Assembly: GCA_029204225.1 (NCBI GenBank)
Contig: CM055095.1
Location: 43,553,184-43,611,183 of the forward strand
Length of the DNA: 58,000 nt
Source: Diphasiastrum complanatum
Lineage: Eukaryota > Streptophyta > Lycopodiopsida > Lycopodiales > Lycopodiaceae
Direction of reading: 5' to 3'
Shown here: positions 1 through 10,458 of the stretch, one piece after another
How positions within the stretch are numbered: position 1 is the first letter of the stretch
How the letters are laid out: each line of letters begins with the position of its first letter
Translations under genes and position numbers: made by a program
Notes under the pieces: model-generated
Told to the model about the DNA's origin: nothing
The model's input: only the letters and a program-made list of their open reading frames with translations
Database searches by the model: none

Positions 1-505
1 ATGAAGCTCTATTTCACAAAAATAGTTGAATTGTATAATATATGCATAAAAGTGTATGTAAGTTTAAACATATATATAGATAGATATATATATACATAGC
101 TTGAAAATAGTACAAAACAACATCTCAAGGTAGCTATGATATATGGATGTTCAAGAAAAATTAATGTGCTAGTCATTTCTAATATGATGCCGATGTACAT
201 ATCAAATTCAAAAATCACAAACTACAATTTCTACAATTTCCAGTGAGCTTGAAGTTGAAACAACAATCTCATAAACTGCCACCATACAACCCAAATAACA
301 ATGATCTAGCAACTCAACTATAAAAGGAGTTTAATTGTGTTAAAAAAAACTTCCAAGTTAGTTTATCAAACTTTCACAACAATTTCACATTATGCCAAAA
401 GGATTTGAGATCTTGAAGACTCACATTACAACACATGTCAAGCAAAATTCAGAGCTGAGAATCTATTGAGTAAGCATTCACTTTCTATTGTACTCACAAA
501 AGTAG
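1..505. other. No recognisable gene
   Basis: AT-rich sequence with a short TA/GATA run near position 70-100. No reading frame here resembles a known protein, and I see no repeat or RNA gene. Confidence 0.5.
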
Positions 506-516
506 AGGTAGAGAGA

Positions 517-533
517 GGGGGGGGGGGGGGGGG
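517..533. repeat. Homopolymer run of 17 G
   Basis: An uninterrupted run of 17 guanines follows a short GA tract (511-516) and precedes a GC-rich CGCTGGCGCTGGCC stretch. It is a simple-sequence tract just upstream of the GH20 remnant and is prone to length variation. Confidence 0.9.
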
Positions 534-565
534 CGCTGGCGCTGGCCAGGCCTGGGTGTTAGCAG

Positions 566-1140
566 GTAACAGAGACCATGGAACCCAAAAACCTATCAAG
601 TTTTCAAAGAATGTGGTAGATGATGTCGCGAGCATGTTTCCCGATACATTCATTCATGTAGGTGCTGATGAGATAATACCAGGGTGCAGGAAGAATGACA
701 GGGTGCAGGAAGAATGACACAGACATCCAAAAATTTCTGAAGGAGAACCATACAATGGATGAAGTCTTGACCAGGTAAATGTTTCCTTCCAAATCTCTCT
801 ATAAGTTACTCCACTTTCCCTAGGTCAGCTTTTGATGAGATGTATAGCTATGACACGTGCTGGGCAGCAATGCGTTTTTAAGGACTACATTGAATTATAA
901 TAAAACATCTGATGATTGAGGCATTTTTGTTGACATTGTAAATGTAATTCACTTACTTCCATTCACCACATATTTGCAGGATACTGAGAGCTTTATACAG
1001 ATGAAATTTGACATAACTAAAGTAATAATTATGTAATGATAAATTGACCATCTTTGTTCATGATTTATGATTGTCTTGTAGGTTTATCAACGCAACTGTG
1101 TACTGGGCGGACGTAATAACATCAACTGAAGCAAAATTGA
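566..1140 (+). pseudogene. Beta-hexosaminidase (GH20) gene remnant, two exons
   Basis: The first block (566-774) encodes FPDTFIHVGADE, which matches the GH20 catalytic-site strand (usual form HxGGDEV, with the Asp-Glu catalytic pair kept here), followed by C and then, after a frame break, a TDIQKFLKEN-type segment and MDEVLTR. It ends at a canonical donor (AG|GTAAAT, 774/775). The second block starts after TTGTAG at 1082 and continues in phase as FINATVYW, the next conserved GH20 strand. An acceptor-like TTAGCAG precedes the first block. In intact plant enzymes this family removes terminal N-acetylhexosamines from glycans in vacuole or apoplast. Here only about 90 codons remain, the sequence between FINAT and VYW is lost, a 19-bp tandem duplication breaks the frame, and the conserved Trp after the Cys is Arg. 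It is a decayed fragment, not a working enzyme. Confidence 0.72.
681..718 (+). repeat. 19-bp tandem duplication inside the GH20 exon
   Basis: AGGGTGCAGGAAGAATGAC occurs twice head to tail (681-699 and 700-718). Nineteen is not a multiple of three. With a single copy the frame would run straight from the catalytic-site strand into the next conserved segment, so this duplication is the visible disabling lesion of the remnant. Confidence 0.9.
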
Positions 1141-2025
1141 CTTTGATTGGGAAATGGAGTTTGCAGTTTATCTGCAGATGATACTAAGGATTTACTAAAA
1201 CTCTGAGTACTTTTTTTCAAGTCCATGCAATCATGCCCTTCTAAAAGACTAATGAAAACCACTTCGAAAAGCACGAACAGGTTTCTGGTGCCTCCTACGC
1301 ATCCCAAAATGCACTAATTTGGACACATCTCTCTGGAAATTATACTAAGCAGGAATATAAGCATAAGCTAAACGAATCCATGTATAAACTGCTTAAATAT
1401 TGCAGAGAGTAAATCTTCAAGAAACTATGAATAAAGTTGTCTGAATGAAGACCCTAGTGTTGATTAAACCGTTGTGTTTCTCAAGTTTATCCTGGACTAC
1501 TAAGATTACAAGGAAAACTTTGTGACATGATAAAATTTTTAGCATTTTGGTTTGACTTGTGCAAGAAGGTTGCATCCTTCCTGACAATTGGAGGATATTT
1601 GCTTGAATCAATCTCCATGGTGCCAAAGAAGCATTTGATAGACTTTTCAATGACAACATATAGGTATGATAAGGACAGTCGTTTTATTTCAGACTGGTTC
1701 ATGTCTTACTAAATGGTGCTGCATCTTTTTATTGCCTATTACGTGTGTCAGCATTTGGGTGCATTGTAGTTTTGTGTCTGTGATCCATGACTTTTATAAG
1801 GCTTTCAGGTCAGATTTAGAATAACTTGCATTTCTTTTCTTTATAACTTGCATTTAGAAGGCTGTTATACACATTTGTACAATCATATGAATGCTACACA
1901 TTCAGAAGGCTGCAACAATGGTCACGTTTTGTGGCCATTGTAGGATCGTTTCTTGGTAGTATACTTAGCCAATCTTACTTGAACACAGCTTGCAGTGGCA
2001 GAAAAATTGAATACAGCAAACGTGC

Positions 2026-2027
<2 letters not shown>
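1141..2027. other. No recognisable gene
   Basis: Single-copy-looking, AT-rich sequence downstream of the GH20 remnant. It may include more intron or decayed exons of that gene, but I could not recognise another GH20 block. Confidence 0.45.

Positions 2028-2070
<43 letters not shown>
2028..2070. repeat. (GA)n microsatellite
   Basis: About 21 uninterrupted GA dinucleotides. Reading frames across it on the minus strand are only SL/LS repeats of the microsatellite and are not genes. Confidence 0.95.
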
Positions 2071-2073
<3 letters not shown>

Positions 2074-2550
2074 CCGTGTCCATGCCTGAGCAATGCAATG
2101 CAATACAAATCAGAGCCAATGATCCAATCACGATGCCTGTTTCTATCTCGCTTCTGCAATAGTTAGGTGGTGCTTGGAGGCTCTTGTGGCTGATTCAAAG
2201 GCAAGCTGGTATTAAAGCGCTACTCTCTGTTCAAGTGCGAGCTGGTTGCAGTCGTAGATGGACTTGAACAGATGAGCTCTATTGTCTGTTGATCAAATGC
2301 AAGGTAGCGGCAGATCTGTCTCATTACATCGTTCACTGTATCAAAGGCTCCACCAGCACGCATAGGAGGCACCAATAGGAGACACCAGAAACCTGTTCAT
2401 TCAGCAATATCCAAGTATTTGAATAAACAAAGACCACGTTAGAAAAAACACCAACTCAGTTCCAATCCAATCTGAATGCCTCCAAAACGACTCGCCTCTG
2501 CCAATGATCCAAAATGACCTGCCTCTGCCAACGATCCAATCGTGATCCAA

Positions 2551-2608
2551 TCGATTATCTCTCTCTCACATTTTGGAAGCCTCCAAAATGTGAGAGAGAG
2601 ATAATCGA
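2551..2608. repeat. Perfect 27-bp inverted repeat with 4-nt loop
   Basis: The arms 2551-2577 and 2582-2608 are exact reverse complements, separated by AAGC. The arms contain a TCTCTCTC/GAGAGAGA core and CATTTTGGA/TCCAAAATG ends. A partial third copy of the right arm (CCTCCAAAATGTG) follows at about 2610. The left flank has two copies of a GCCTCTGCCAAYGATCCAA unit (from about 2491). Confidence 0.95.
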
Positions 2609-2886
2609 GCCTCCAAAATGTGCTAGAGAGAGATATAGAGATATATCCAGCGATGGTACACAATGCATTTGATGTTGTGTGGATAGTGAAGAATATCCTA
2701 GCAGATGGTGAAGGAATGATAACTCTACGATTCAACAGATGTTGCGAAGAAGAGAATGATGGCTATCAGATCCAGTGACTGTGCATTCCCTGCCAGATGT
2801 TGAGGCCGTGGCATAGGAACGAAATGTACTGATGCAACCGCCGCCTTAGCTGAGGAACGAAAATGCACTCAAAAGATTAATATGCG

Positions 2887-2971
2887 CTCAAAAGAAAATG
2901 CGTCGTTCTTTGCTTGCAACTGCTAGCTAAAAAGAAAATGCGCCATTCTTTGCTTGCAGATGCTAAGCTCA
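2887..2971. repeat. Two-copy ~41-bp tandem duplication
   Basis: AAAAGAAAATGCG followed by TTCTTTGCTTGCA and TGCTA recurs at about 2890 and about 2931 with few differences. It is non-coding in all frames I checked. Confidence 0.75.
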
Positions 2972-3131
2972 ACGTTCTTTAAAGCTTTCCCTTTATCTTG
3001 GCGTTCGATGTGTCCATCATATCTTGTGTGATTGTTTGAAACTGGAGAGACAGAGATTAGCTAAAGCGCCTGATATCCACACACAAAGATTACGAAACTC
3101 GATCCACCCGCAAAGATTAGCAAACTCGATC

Positions 3132-3133
<2 letters not shown>

Positions 3134-3188
<55 letters not shown>
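3134..3188. repeat. (AG)n microsatellite
   Basis: About 27 AG dinucleotides, flanked on both sides by GATTAG and AAACTC words. Confidence 0.95.
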
Positions 3189-3191
<3 letters not shown>

Positions 3192-3206
3192 GAAACCGTT
3201 AAATGA

Positions 3207-3312
3207 GTTTCTTGAAAACATTCGTTTCTTGAAAAGGTGGCTATGTTTTTTTTTGTTTTTTGCAAAAAGATGGCTATCTTGAAAAAGTGGTTATCTTGAA
3301 AAGGTGGCTATC
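3207..3312. repeat. Short tandem repeat, unit about CTTGAAAAGGTGGCTAT
   Basis: Four degenerate copies of a ~17-bp unit (TTGAAAAGGTGGCTAT, AAAAAGATGGCTATC, TTGAAAAAGTGGTTATC, TTGAAAAGGTGGCTATC), with one insertion of a T-rich stretch. Non-coding. Confidence 0.75.
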
Positions 3313-3469
3313 ACTGCCACTTGGAAGCTGGACAGTGGCCAATGTATATGCATGCATGGGGAGAGGGCCATGCATGCATCCCCCTCCCCATCATTTTAAG
3401 TGAAAAACCTGTGTATGCATGGGTGAGGGGAGGAGGATGCATGGTGCACCCATACACATGCGCAAAAGC

Positions 3470-3904
3470 GTACATAAGTTTAAATATATATATAGATATG
3501 CACACACACACACACAAGTGGGTATGCTCGTCGTTGATATGCGAGTGGCGCTCTAGGTGACGGCCGATGATTTGGATGGCAGCCGATGGGTTAGAAGGAA
3601 AGATGTGTGTGTATGTATGTGAGTCCATGTGGTTATGTGTGTGTGTGTGTGTTCATGGGAGTGCGTATATCTGTGCATGCATGTGGGCATGTGTGTATAT
3701 ATATGTATGTGTGTATGTATGTGTGGAGTGTAGTTCTGTGTGCGCATATGCATGTATGAATGGATGTAGATAGTGTATGTATGTATGGATGTGTGAATCT
3801 ATATATGTGTATGTGTGTATGAGTGAATGAGAGTATTCATGTATGAGTGAGAGTGTGTGCGCGTGTGTGCATGTGTACATGTAAAGTGTGCCCGCCGATG
3901 ACGG

Positions 3905-3945
<41 letters not shown>

Positions 3946-4092
3946 TGTGTGTGTGTGTGCGCGCGCGCACGCCCGCGCGTTCTATATGAGTGTGCATGTG
4001 CATTGATCCAAAATCCGATGGCAAGCGGCCGAAGGTCAAAGGTGGCAGGGACAATGTTCATATATGTGTGTGTAGATGTGTCTATGTACATT

Positions 4093-4137
<45 letters not shown>

Positions 4138-4235
4138 TTATGTGTGCATGTATATGTGTGTATGCATTATATGTATGTGTGTGTGTAAGCATGTGTGTGT
4201 GTATGCATGTATGTGTGTATGCATAAATCCATCTC
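3470..4235. repeat. Complex TG/TA/CA microsatellite region
   Basis: Nearly 0.8 kb of alternating purine-pyrimidine sequence: TGTGTA and TATG words throughout, a long (GT)n at about 3907-3960 running into a GCGCGCGCACGCCCGCGCG stretch, and (TA)n at about 4096-4133. Overlapping open frames on both strands come from the missing stop codons in TG/CA repeats and are not genes. Confidence 0.9.
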
Positions 4236-4746
4236 AAAAAACAAAGTGTGTACATCAATTGAACTTAAAAAATAACGCATCGACAAATTCAAATTATAAA
4301 ATTTAATACGTGGACAACAAATCAAGTGATAAATCACATAACAGGACCTACGAATACGCCAGATTCTCTAGTATTGCCTCCAAGGCATTAAGTCTAACAA
4401 CACTAACATTTATGTAAGCACAACTCACATTACTAATCAAGATCTCTACATCTAGAAATAACCGCTTCTTTTGTGGAAAAAAAATATCCACGCTTTTGCT
4501 GGAGGAAGAAAAAATTATTCAATCTCCTAATTAGCCACACAGCACTACATATGTACACCTCAATGCCGAAACAAAACATATCCATCAAATCACGCACAAA
4601 TGTTTTGTGATTTACCACAATATTCACCATCTACAACAACATGAACAATGTCAGCCAAACTGATGTTCTCAACATCCTACCAATCATAACAACAACATAA
4701 TTGATATATATACTAAACCTCATGAATCATAAGCTTCGTCAAAGTA
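4236..4746. other. No gene; possible Helitron 3' flank
   Basis: AT-rich sequence immediately downstream (in minus orientation) of the helicase remnant. A small hairpin TGCCTtggAGGCA followed by CTAG lies at about 4372-4392 on the minus strand, but its geometry is poor for a Helitron terminus. Confidence 0.4.
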
Positions 4747-5481
4747 CTATAACACTTCCAAATACATAATATTTTGTGTAAACCTTGCCATTCCTTCCTC
4801 ATCAGTAAATCGACAATCAATATCTCTAATCAGTACTGGCACACTTGTTGCATTTCGCTCTCTTGATAGTGCCACATACATTTGACCATGACTAAATACG
4901 GGACATGGCAAATACAATTTAATATTGTCCATAGTCTACCCTTGAGCCTTGTTTATTGTCATGGTGAAAAACCGCTCTGATAGGGAATTGTACTCTCTGC
5001 AATTCAAACGACAAATCTGAATTGCTCGACACTAAAGGGATCCGTGGAATGAGAACTCTTCTCCCTATATTCTTTCCAGTCACTATCTCCACCTCTATGA
5101 CCTGTCTACTCAATCTAAGAATGATAAGTCTTGTACCATTGCACAATCCCTTGTGCGACGCTATAGACCGCAACAACATCACTATCATCCCAACCTTCAA
5201 CACCAACTTATGTGGAGGGCATCCACTTGGTTGCAAGCTATTCAAAAACTCTATTGGGACACATCAGAGTCATCACGCTCAACCATGCTATCAGCACTAT
5301 ATAACGTGCAAGCATCACCAAGAAGTTGCTCAACAACTTTCGAATTGATCTCATCCATGTTTTTGTTCAACGAGGTCAATATTGCACGGCTTCTTAAAAA
5401 ATCAACATCCATGTAACATCGTGCAATATCGAAGAAAGTCAACGAAATCAATTCACACACATCGCGTGTCCTTAGACACAT
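4747..5481 (-). pseudogene. Helitron PIF1-like helicase, C-terminal remnant
   Basis: Reading down the minus strand, three frame-shifted segments line up in order with the C-terminal part of plant Helitron helicases. The first (5481-5251) has FLRSRAIL and DEINSKVVEQL, then a YSADS element. The second (from about 5255, continuing to 4919) has FLNSLQPSG, PPHKLVLKVG, MLLR, GLCNGTRLI, the TGKN segment and RVLIPRIPL. The third has the INKAQG motif with an in-frame stop directly after it, then LPCPVFSHGQMYVALSR. The last segment is the hallmark superfamily 1B helicase end (motifs V-VI). In intact elements this helicase is fused to a HUH Rep nuclease and drives rolling-circle transposition. The Rep part and helicase motifs I-III are absent here, and at least two frameshifts plus a stop make it inactive. 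Confidence 0.87.
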
Positions 5482-5499
5482 ATGTGAAAGATTTCAGAT

Positions 5500-6114
5500 C
5501 GATTAAGATCCAATTTTACAAAATGATCTTGGGTTAGAAAGACAACAACTCACCAATCTTGCCAATGTAAAAAACCAACGTCTACACTATAAATGAGATG
5601 CAAACTCTAATAGATCTTGATCAAACATCAACCAGAACATAAAATAAAGTTATTTTTCGTACAGAAATAGTAAGCTACCATATTTCACATGTGTGGATCT
5701 GAAAATAACATTTAATAAACATTCTACACACAAAATTGCAAGATATCACAAGTATAGTGCACCAATGGGTAGTAGAAGCCAAGAGAACCATGTATAAGCA
5801 TGAATGAGATAAGAGAGAGAGAAAGACTCCTCTTCCCACGAGTTCCATGCTTTTATAACATGTCCAAACCTAAGTTCAAACTTTGGTTTCCCTCCATAAT
5901 GAAAAACCCTACTATTATTATGACTAGATTCAATGTCTTTACTACTCAAATTGAATCTACCAAAAACTCGTGTTCTACACTTTCCCACACTTTACAAAAG
6001 TGTTTATTCAAATTCTTTTAGACTAATATAACTTTGAAGATTCAAACTCTAAGCCCTCAATTGCCATATAAACATATGTAGCAAATTTCACTAAACTAGT
6101 TGAAATCTCTCACA
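5500..6114 (-). repeat. Copia element J, 3' LTR (inner boundary firm, outer boundary not)
   Basis: Immediately after the J RNase H coding region and a polypurine tract (GAAGAGGGAG, minus strand, 6124-6115) the sequence begins TGTGAGAGATTTC, as expected for the start of an LTR. It contains a TATA-like TTATAAAAGC about 255 bp in (minus strand, near 5860). I could not find a matching 5' LTR in the window, so the outer end near 5500 is approximate. Confidence 0.55.
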
Positions 6115-7058
6115 CTCCCTCTTCGACTAGTTTTAGCATAGACTTTGATAACACTCCAAGTGATGTCCAAGTCCTTTCCTAATGATTTGGTGAAGATATT
6201 AGCTACACATTCCCTTGAAGAAACATGTTGAAGCTCCAGCTCATTTGCCATGACTTGCTCCCTCACAAAGTAACTTTGTCACCTCAATATACTTGCTCCT
6301 AGCATGACAGATAGGATTGGTTGACAACTTTTGGGCTAATAGGTTGTCACAAAAGATGATTGGGCTCTCTAGAAAATCCAGCAAGTGAATATCTTTGATC
6401 ATCCTCTTGATCCATACCATCTCCGTTGTGCAATGTGTAAGTGCTTTGTACTCAGCCTCACTAGATGACAATAAGATGGTGGCTTGTTTCTTTGAAATCC
6501 ATGATATAGTTCCATCACCTATGAAATAGATGTGGTCTTGTAATCGTTAGATAGATGAGTCAACCAACTAGCTTCCTATAGAGAATAATGTCCTTGAAGG
6601 ATCTTTCATTACCTCTTATAGTTAGCTTTACATGAGACTCCATAGGTGTATCACAAGATTTTGCATCTACCATATGAAATCTTTCTAGAATAGAATTAGC
6701 ATACTTCTCTTGACAAATGAAAGTAAATTGAGAAGATATTATAACTTCTATTCTCAAAATGAAATTCAAGTGACCAAGATCATGCACCTCAAATTTCTTC
6801 TCAAGAGCACTCTTGATATCATCCACATATTGATTGTCTCCGCCACTCAAGATGATATCATCCACATAGATTAGCAAGATGGTAACATCATTTCCAACAA
6901 ACCTATAATAAAGCGAATAATCATATTCACTCATAACAAAGCCTTGAGAGAGTAGAAAAGTGTTAAGCTTAGCATACCAACTCCTTGGTGCTTGCTTAAA
7001 GCCATACAAACTCTTTTGTAGAAGACACACATGATTTGGCTTTGATGGTGAAATGTAG
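6115..7058 (-). mobile_element. Ty1/Copia element J, RT and RNase H relic
   Basis: Minus-strand coding pieces of a Copia polyprotein. The RT part (about 7058-6560) shows SLYGFKQAPRSWY, the catalytic YVDD (in LLIYVDDIIL), and an LGHLNFILRIEV-type segment. The RNase H part shows SISWISKKQ-like sequence, LSSSEAEYKAL, a CDN motif and the terminal NIFTKSL tail near 6170, followed by the polypurine tract. The N-terminal half of RT, integrase, protease and gag are absent: homology stops near 7058, where an unrelated plus-strand LTR-like repeat begins. The reading frame is interrupted between RT and RNase H and again near 6240. The intact polyprotein would reverse-transcribe element RNA in virus-like particles; this copy is dead. 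Confidence 0.85.
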
Positions 7059-7566
7059 CTCTCGGTGAAGAAATAAAATGTTTCGAGCCACAAAGCCTTG
7101 CTAGCTTTTGAATTCGACACTGCGAAAATACAAGGGAGTTGCCCACAGGCGAAGACCATCCCAGTCCATAATCGCCACATAACGGTTTCAACTGAAAGAC
7201 ACCTAAAGGTGAAGGCCAGATGTTCAATGACTGAAAGACACTCGAAGGCGAAGGTCAGATGTTTGAGGACCGAAGGAGCTCAAAGGGGAAGGCGAAGCCC
7301 GAACAAGACACACAGCCGAACAACTCCCAAAGACCAAAATGCGATGGATCTCCACGATCCAAGTATAAAGGAAATCAAGAAAGTACCAGGAAGACGTCCC
7401 CCTCTACGGATGATGTTGAAGGCATTGGAACGTGCTTAATCAGTCATTCTTGTAATCTTAGATCAAATCAAACTCTTTCTCTCTCCATCTATATAATCAG
7501 ATTGAAGATGAGAGAATCGGCTGAACATCAAGTTGGATTGTCAATTGGTTGAGTGTCAACTTGAGC
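7059..7566 (+). repeat. Copia D LTR-like repeat, left copy
   Basis: This segment matches 12100-12567 at roughly 90% identity over its length. Both copies share CACAAAG...TTGCTAGCTTTTGAATTCG near the start, a CAGGCGAAGACCATCCCAGT segment, a TATA-like TCTATATAATCAG near the end, and TTGGATTGTCAATTGG at the end. Relative to the right copy it carries a tandem duplication of about 40 bp near 7190-7250 (GAAAGACAC...GAAGG...CAGATG twice). Similarity extends some 15 bp upstream of the likely TG start in both copies (GTGAAGAAATAAAAT versus GCTGAAGAAACAAAAT), so this need not be a canonical 5' LTR. Confidence 0.72.
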
Positions 7567-7837
7567 TAAGCATAGTGTTGTTGAGCCGACATCCAAAAAT
7601 TCTACTAGTAAGCGAGACGATTTGATATTATTCATGAGAGGCATAGTATCTCTCGCGCTGACGCGCTGTGTGGATTTGTTACAACAACACTCTCAAGAAA
7701 GAGAATCATTGATAATATAGTAGCTTTAATACACATATTGAATGATCTCAAATGCTTTGATGGTACCGCTAAAACTTCACGTGATTGGTGATGGGTAGCT
7801 GGGATTTTGATATTGCCTCATTCGCTAGGTGGATTGG
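7567..7837. other. Non-coding stretch between LTR-like repeat and Gypsy C
   Basis: No protein similarity that I can recognise. A 20-bp word near 7739-7760 (AATGATCTCAAATGCTTTGA) recurs directly after the right LTR-like copy at 12565, so the left copy seems to have about 180 bp inserted between its LTR end and this word. Confidence 0.5.
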
Positions 7838-9490
7838 TTAGATGTAAGGGCATTTCAGGCAACTCATCAGGGTTGGTGGTGTTATTGGATTGGATCTAGT
7901 GTTTTCATTTGCCAGCATGCTTCCAGAGAACATGGAAAGGAATAGTGACATTGGCTTGTAGTAAATCTCCCCAGACTTCAGTACCTTCAAGGGTTTTGCT
8001 TTCAAAAGGCTTGTGAGGTTGGAGGATTGTTGGTCAGCATTGCGGATTTGCTGGTGATATTGATGATGCAGCCAAATCTCTTCAGATGGGTGAGGGTAAA
8101 TTATTGTGGTTGAATCTTCACTTGGAGGGACAGCCTGCTGCTGAGTTTTGTTGGGTGCAAGTGTACGGGCTTGGCGTTGGGTTTGTCCCCAAGTCAAGAC
8201 CCAAGCTGGAAGAGTTTCGACTGGAGAAGTTTGTACTTGTACTGAACAAATCGGAGCAGCAGGTTTGGATCAGGATGGGCAGTCCTTCACGTGATGTCAA
8301 TACCACAGTTTTCACAAGCTGGAGGAAAATGGAGTTTATCTGGACAGCGAATATCCTACACAGATAAAACATTCTCGTATTGCGGGCAGTTGATGTGCGG
8401 CAAAGACAACTTGATTTGGATTGTAAGCTTGGGCATTGGGATCCACTGTTTGAGCATTAGAATCACAGGGATAATAAATAACCGTTTCAGTAAAGTATTG
8501 TAGTTGAGTATTGTCTTCCACATAGTAGATTGCCGGATCGATGGTATTCGGATCAAGATAATGGACAGTGTGTTGTGGGGCAGGTTGATTAACGACAAAC
8601 TGTTGACATGGTGATTGGTATTGATTTGGTGCAGTTGGTCATGGTTGGTAGACCCCTGGTCGTCGCACACGCTGTTGTGGAGGGTAGGGGTGGTATGCTC
8701 AATAGATGGTGGGTCTGGTTGCTGCTGGAAAATGGTTTCACAGTTGAGGGCATTCATTAGCAGTGTGATGCTGTGAGCAGATTGGACACCAGACATTTTC
8801 TCTTGCGGGAAAGGATTTTTTAGCAATCTGTTTCATGGCGGTTTGAAAATCGGTAGTGAGCTTATCCATATGAGTTTGTTGAGCTTTTTGCCAGGTTTTC
8901 ATTTGATGTAGAAATTCAGAAGATTGGACAATACTATCAGACTTCGGGTGATTAGGACGGTCCGGATTCTTGAATTTATTTCCACGATGGTCAAAGTCAT
9001 CATCGGAACCTTCATCTTTCTCACGGATAGCATCAATCATCACATCTTTAAGTTGATCATAACGATCAACTGGTTTGAGTTCACAACGGATGTTTTTTGG
9101 CAATCCAACTAAGAACAGTTTTATGGCCATAGGTGATATTTTCATCAACACATTCTACTTTGAGATGTTTAAAATGCTCAATGTAGTTTCGAACAGACTC
9201 TTCGTGACGCATCTTTATATGGGTTATTTGGATGAATGGGCTCTGAGTCAGTTTAGATGGTTTGAAATGCTTGACGAGAGCGTCTTTGAGGGTGGTCCAA
9301 GAGGCAAGATCAGGAGCTTCAAGATTCAGATACCACTCCTTGCCTATTCCATAGAGTACCATGGGAAATAGACGAAGCTTTTTAGTTTCAGAGGTATCTC
9401 CATAAAAACGGCATGCATTATCAAAGTCTTGGAGAAATCGGACTAGGTCAGATTCTCCATCATACTTTTGTGCATCAATACGTGAAATTC
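7838..9490 (-). pseudogene. Ty3/Gypsy element C, gag remnant
   Basis: The minus strand encodes a Retrotrans_gag-type capsid region (GIGKEWYLNLE, LKDALVKHFKPSKL, SVRNYIEHFKHLKVEC), then, after a frame shift near 9100, the conserved FLVGLPKNIRCELK and AIREKDEGSDDDFD segments, a coiled/charged linker, and a zinc knuckle of the form C-x2-C-x3-H-x4-C (CPICSQHHTANEC). A Q/Y/P-rich linker follows, and the start of another Cys motif near 8360. The same order occurs in elements A and B, so C belongs to their family. Gag would form the virus-like particle. Protease, RT and integrase are missing, the frame is broken several times, and similarity ends around 7838. Confidence 0.8.
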
Positions 9491-10444
9491 TGCATTCTAG
9501 TCATGGAGGAGCCGGATTAGAATATTCAGCACAGTCACGAGACATGATGCAGAGTGTAGGGGAGAGTACATATGATCAGGTCAGTACTGTACTTGGTAAA
9601 AGGACAGTTTTCTTGCAGAATAGAGATGTAGGACAAAAAAACTGGTATTTTTGGTTGTAATAGAATTCGCAGACAGGTTGAGAAATCGTGGACAGACAGA
9701 TAAATCGAACTGTAGAACTCGCGAATTCTGACAAGGAGTGTTGTCTGTCAGAATATTGATTTTTTAAATATTTTTTGAGTTTTGTACTGGTAGAATTTGC
9801 GAGTGGGACAGAGAAGTCGTGCTCACTGAAGATAATTACGTAGGTTGGGTGACGATTTCTAATACAGAGGTTTTACTGACAGATAGGGAATATGAGAAAA
9901 ATATGACTTTCTGACAAAAAACAGGCAAAATCTCTGAGACAGAATTCACGGAGCTGCTGGAGGACTGATCTTGATTAGATCTGGCCTCAGTGAAGCCGAC
10001 GAATTCTAGGACAAAGATTTGGGTGAGAATCGTTTTGTAATATTCCAATGGTTGAGGATTTAAAGTCCTTATCGAAACTAATAAAACAGGGATTTTGACA
10101 TGATATCAGGCTGTTTTCACAGAATCTGACCGTGGTTAGAATTCGTGGAGGTGATAAAATGAAAGATCAAGGTCTATTAGGGTTGCAGGCAGACTGGCAA
10201 ATTCTGATATACCTGTTTGGTTCGAAAAAAGGGCACTTGGGTCACTTCTTTTCAAAAAAAAATGCCCAAGTTGACTCTTTTGTTGCTTCCCCCGGCGTGA
10301 TAAGTTGCTCCGGAGCTCGTGTAGGACCTGGAGAGAAGACATGTGCTGTGGTTGGAAGATAAAAAACAGGCAAACAAGCAAACACACAACACGGAGACGA
10401 AAAAACAAAAGAAAAAGAAGCTAGGTAAAAAATGCTTAAAAAGC
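9491..10444 (-). other. Gypsy C untranslated leader
   Basis: Non-coding region between the gag start and the primer-binding site. It holds repeated short words around AGAATTCGC and its complement GCGAATTCT, at about 9662, 9718, 9791, 9939, 9997 and 10137, in alternating orientation, each usually followed by CAGACA or GGACAG-like words. Poly-A/T patches interrupt it. Confidence 0.6.
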
Positions 10445-10458
10445 GGCAACGACGCCAA
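10445..10458 (-). other. Gypsy C primer-binding site
   Basis: On the minus strand the sequence is TGGCGTCGTTGCCG, one mismatch from the first 14 bases of the TGGCGCCGTTGCCGGGGA site used by elements with a tRNA-Asp primer. It sits directly after the LTR end, as required for minus-strand DNA priming. Confidence 0.72.

Noticed and set aside
1122-1712. Several 60-80-codon frames on both strands after the GH20 remnant
   Set aside because: No start context, splice-compatible borders or similarity. Their lengths are as expected by chance in AT-rich DNA.
3311-4306. Many overlapping open frames of 60-130 codons on both strands
   Set aside because: All are translations of TG/CA/TA microsatellites (His-Thr or Cys-Val repeats), which simply lack stop codons.
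4361-4400. Possible Helitron 3' terminus on the minus strand (small hairpin plus CTAG)
   Set aside because: The 5-bp stem and the 3-nt gap to CTAG are too weak. A Helitron end usually has a longer stem about 10 nt before CTRR. No AT insertion site could be confirmed.
7098-7552. Plus-strand frames of 97-113 codons within the left Copia D LTR-like repeat
   Set aside because: The corresponding frames in the right copy differ by frame-shifting gaps, and the region is better explained as a non-coding LTR with a TATA box.
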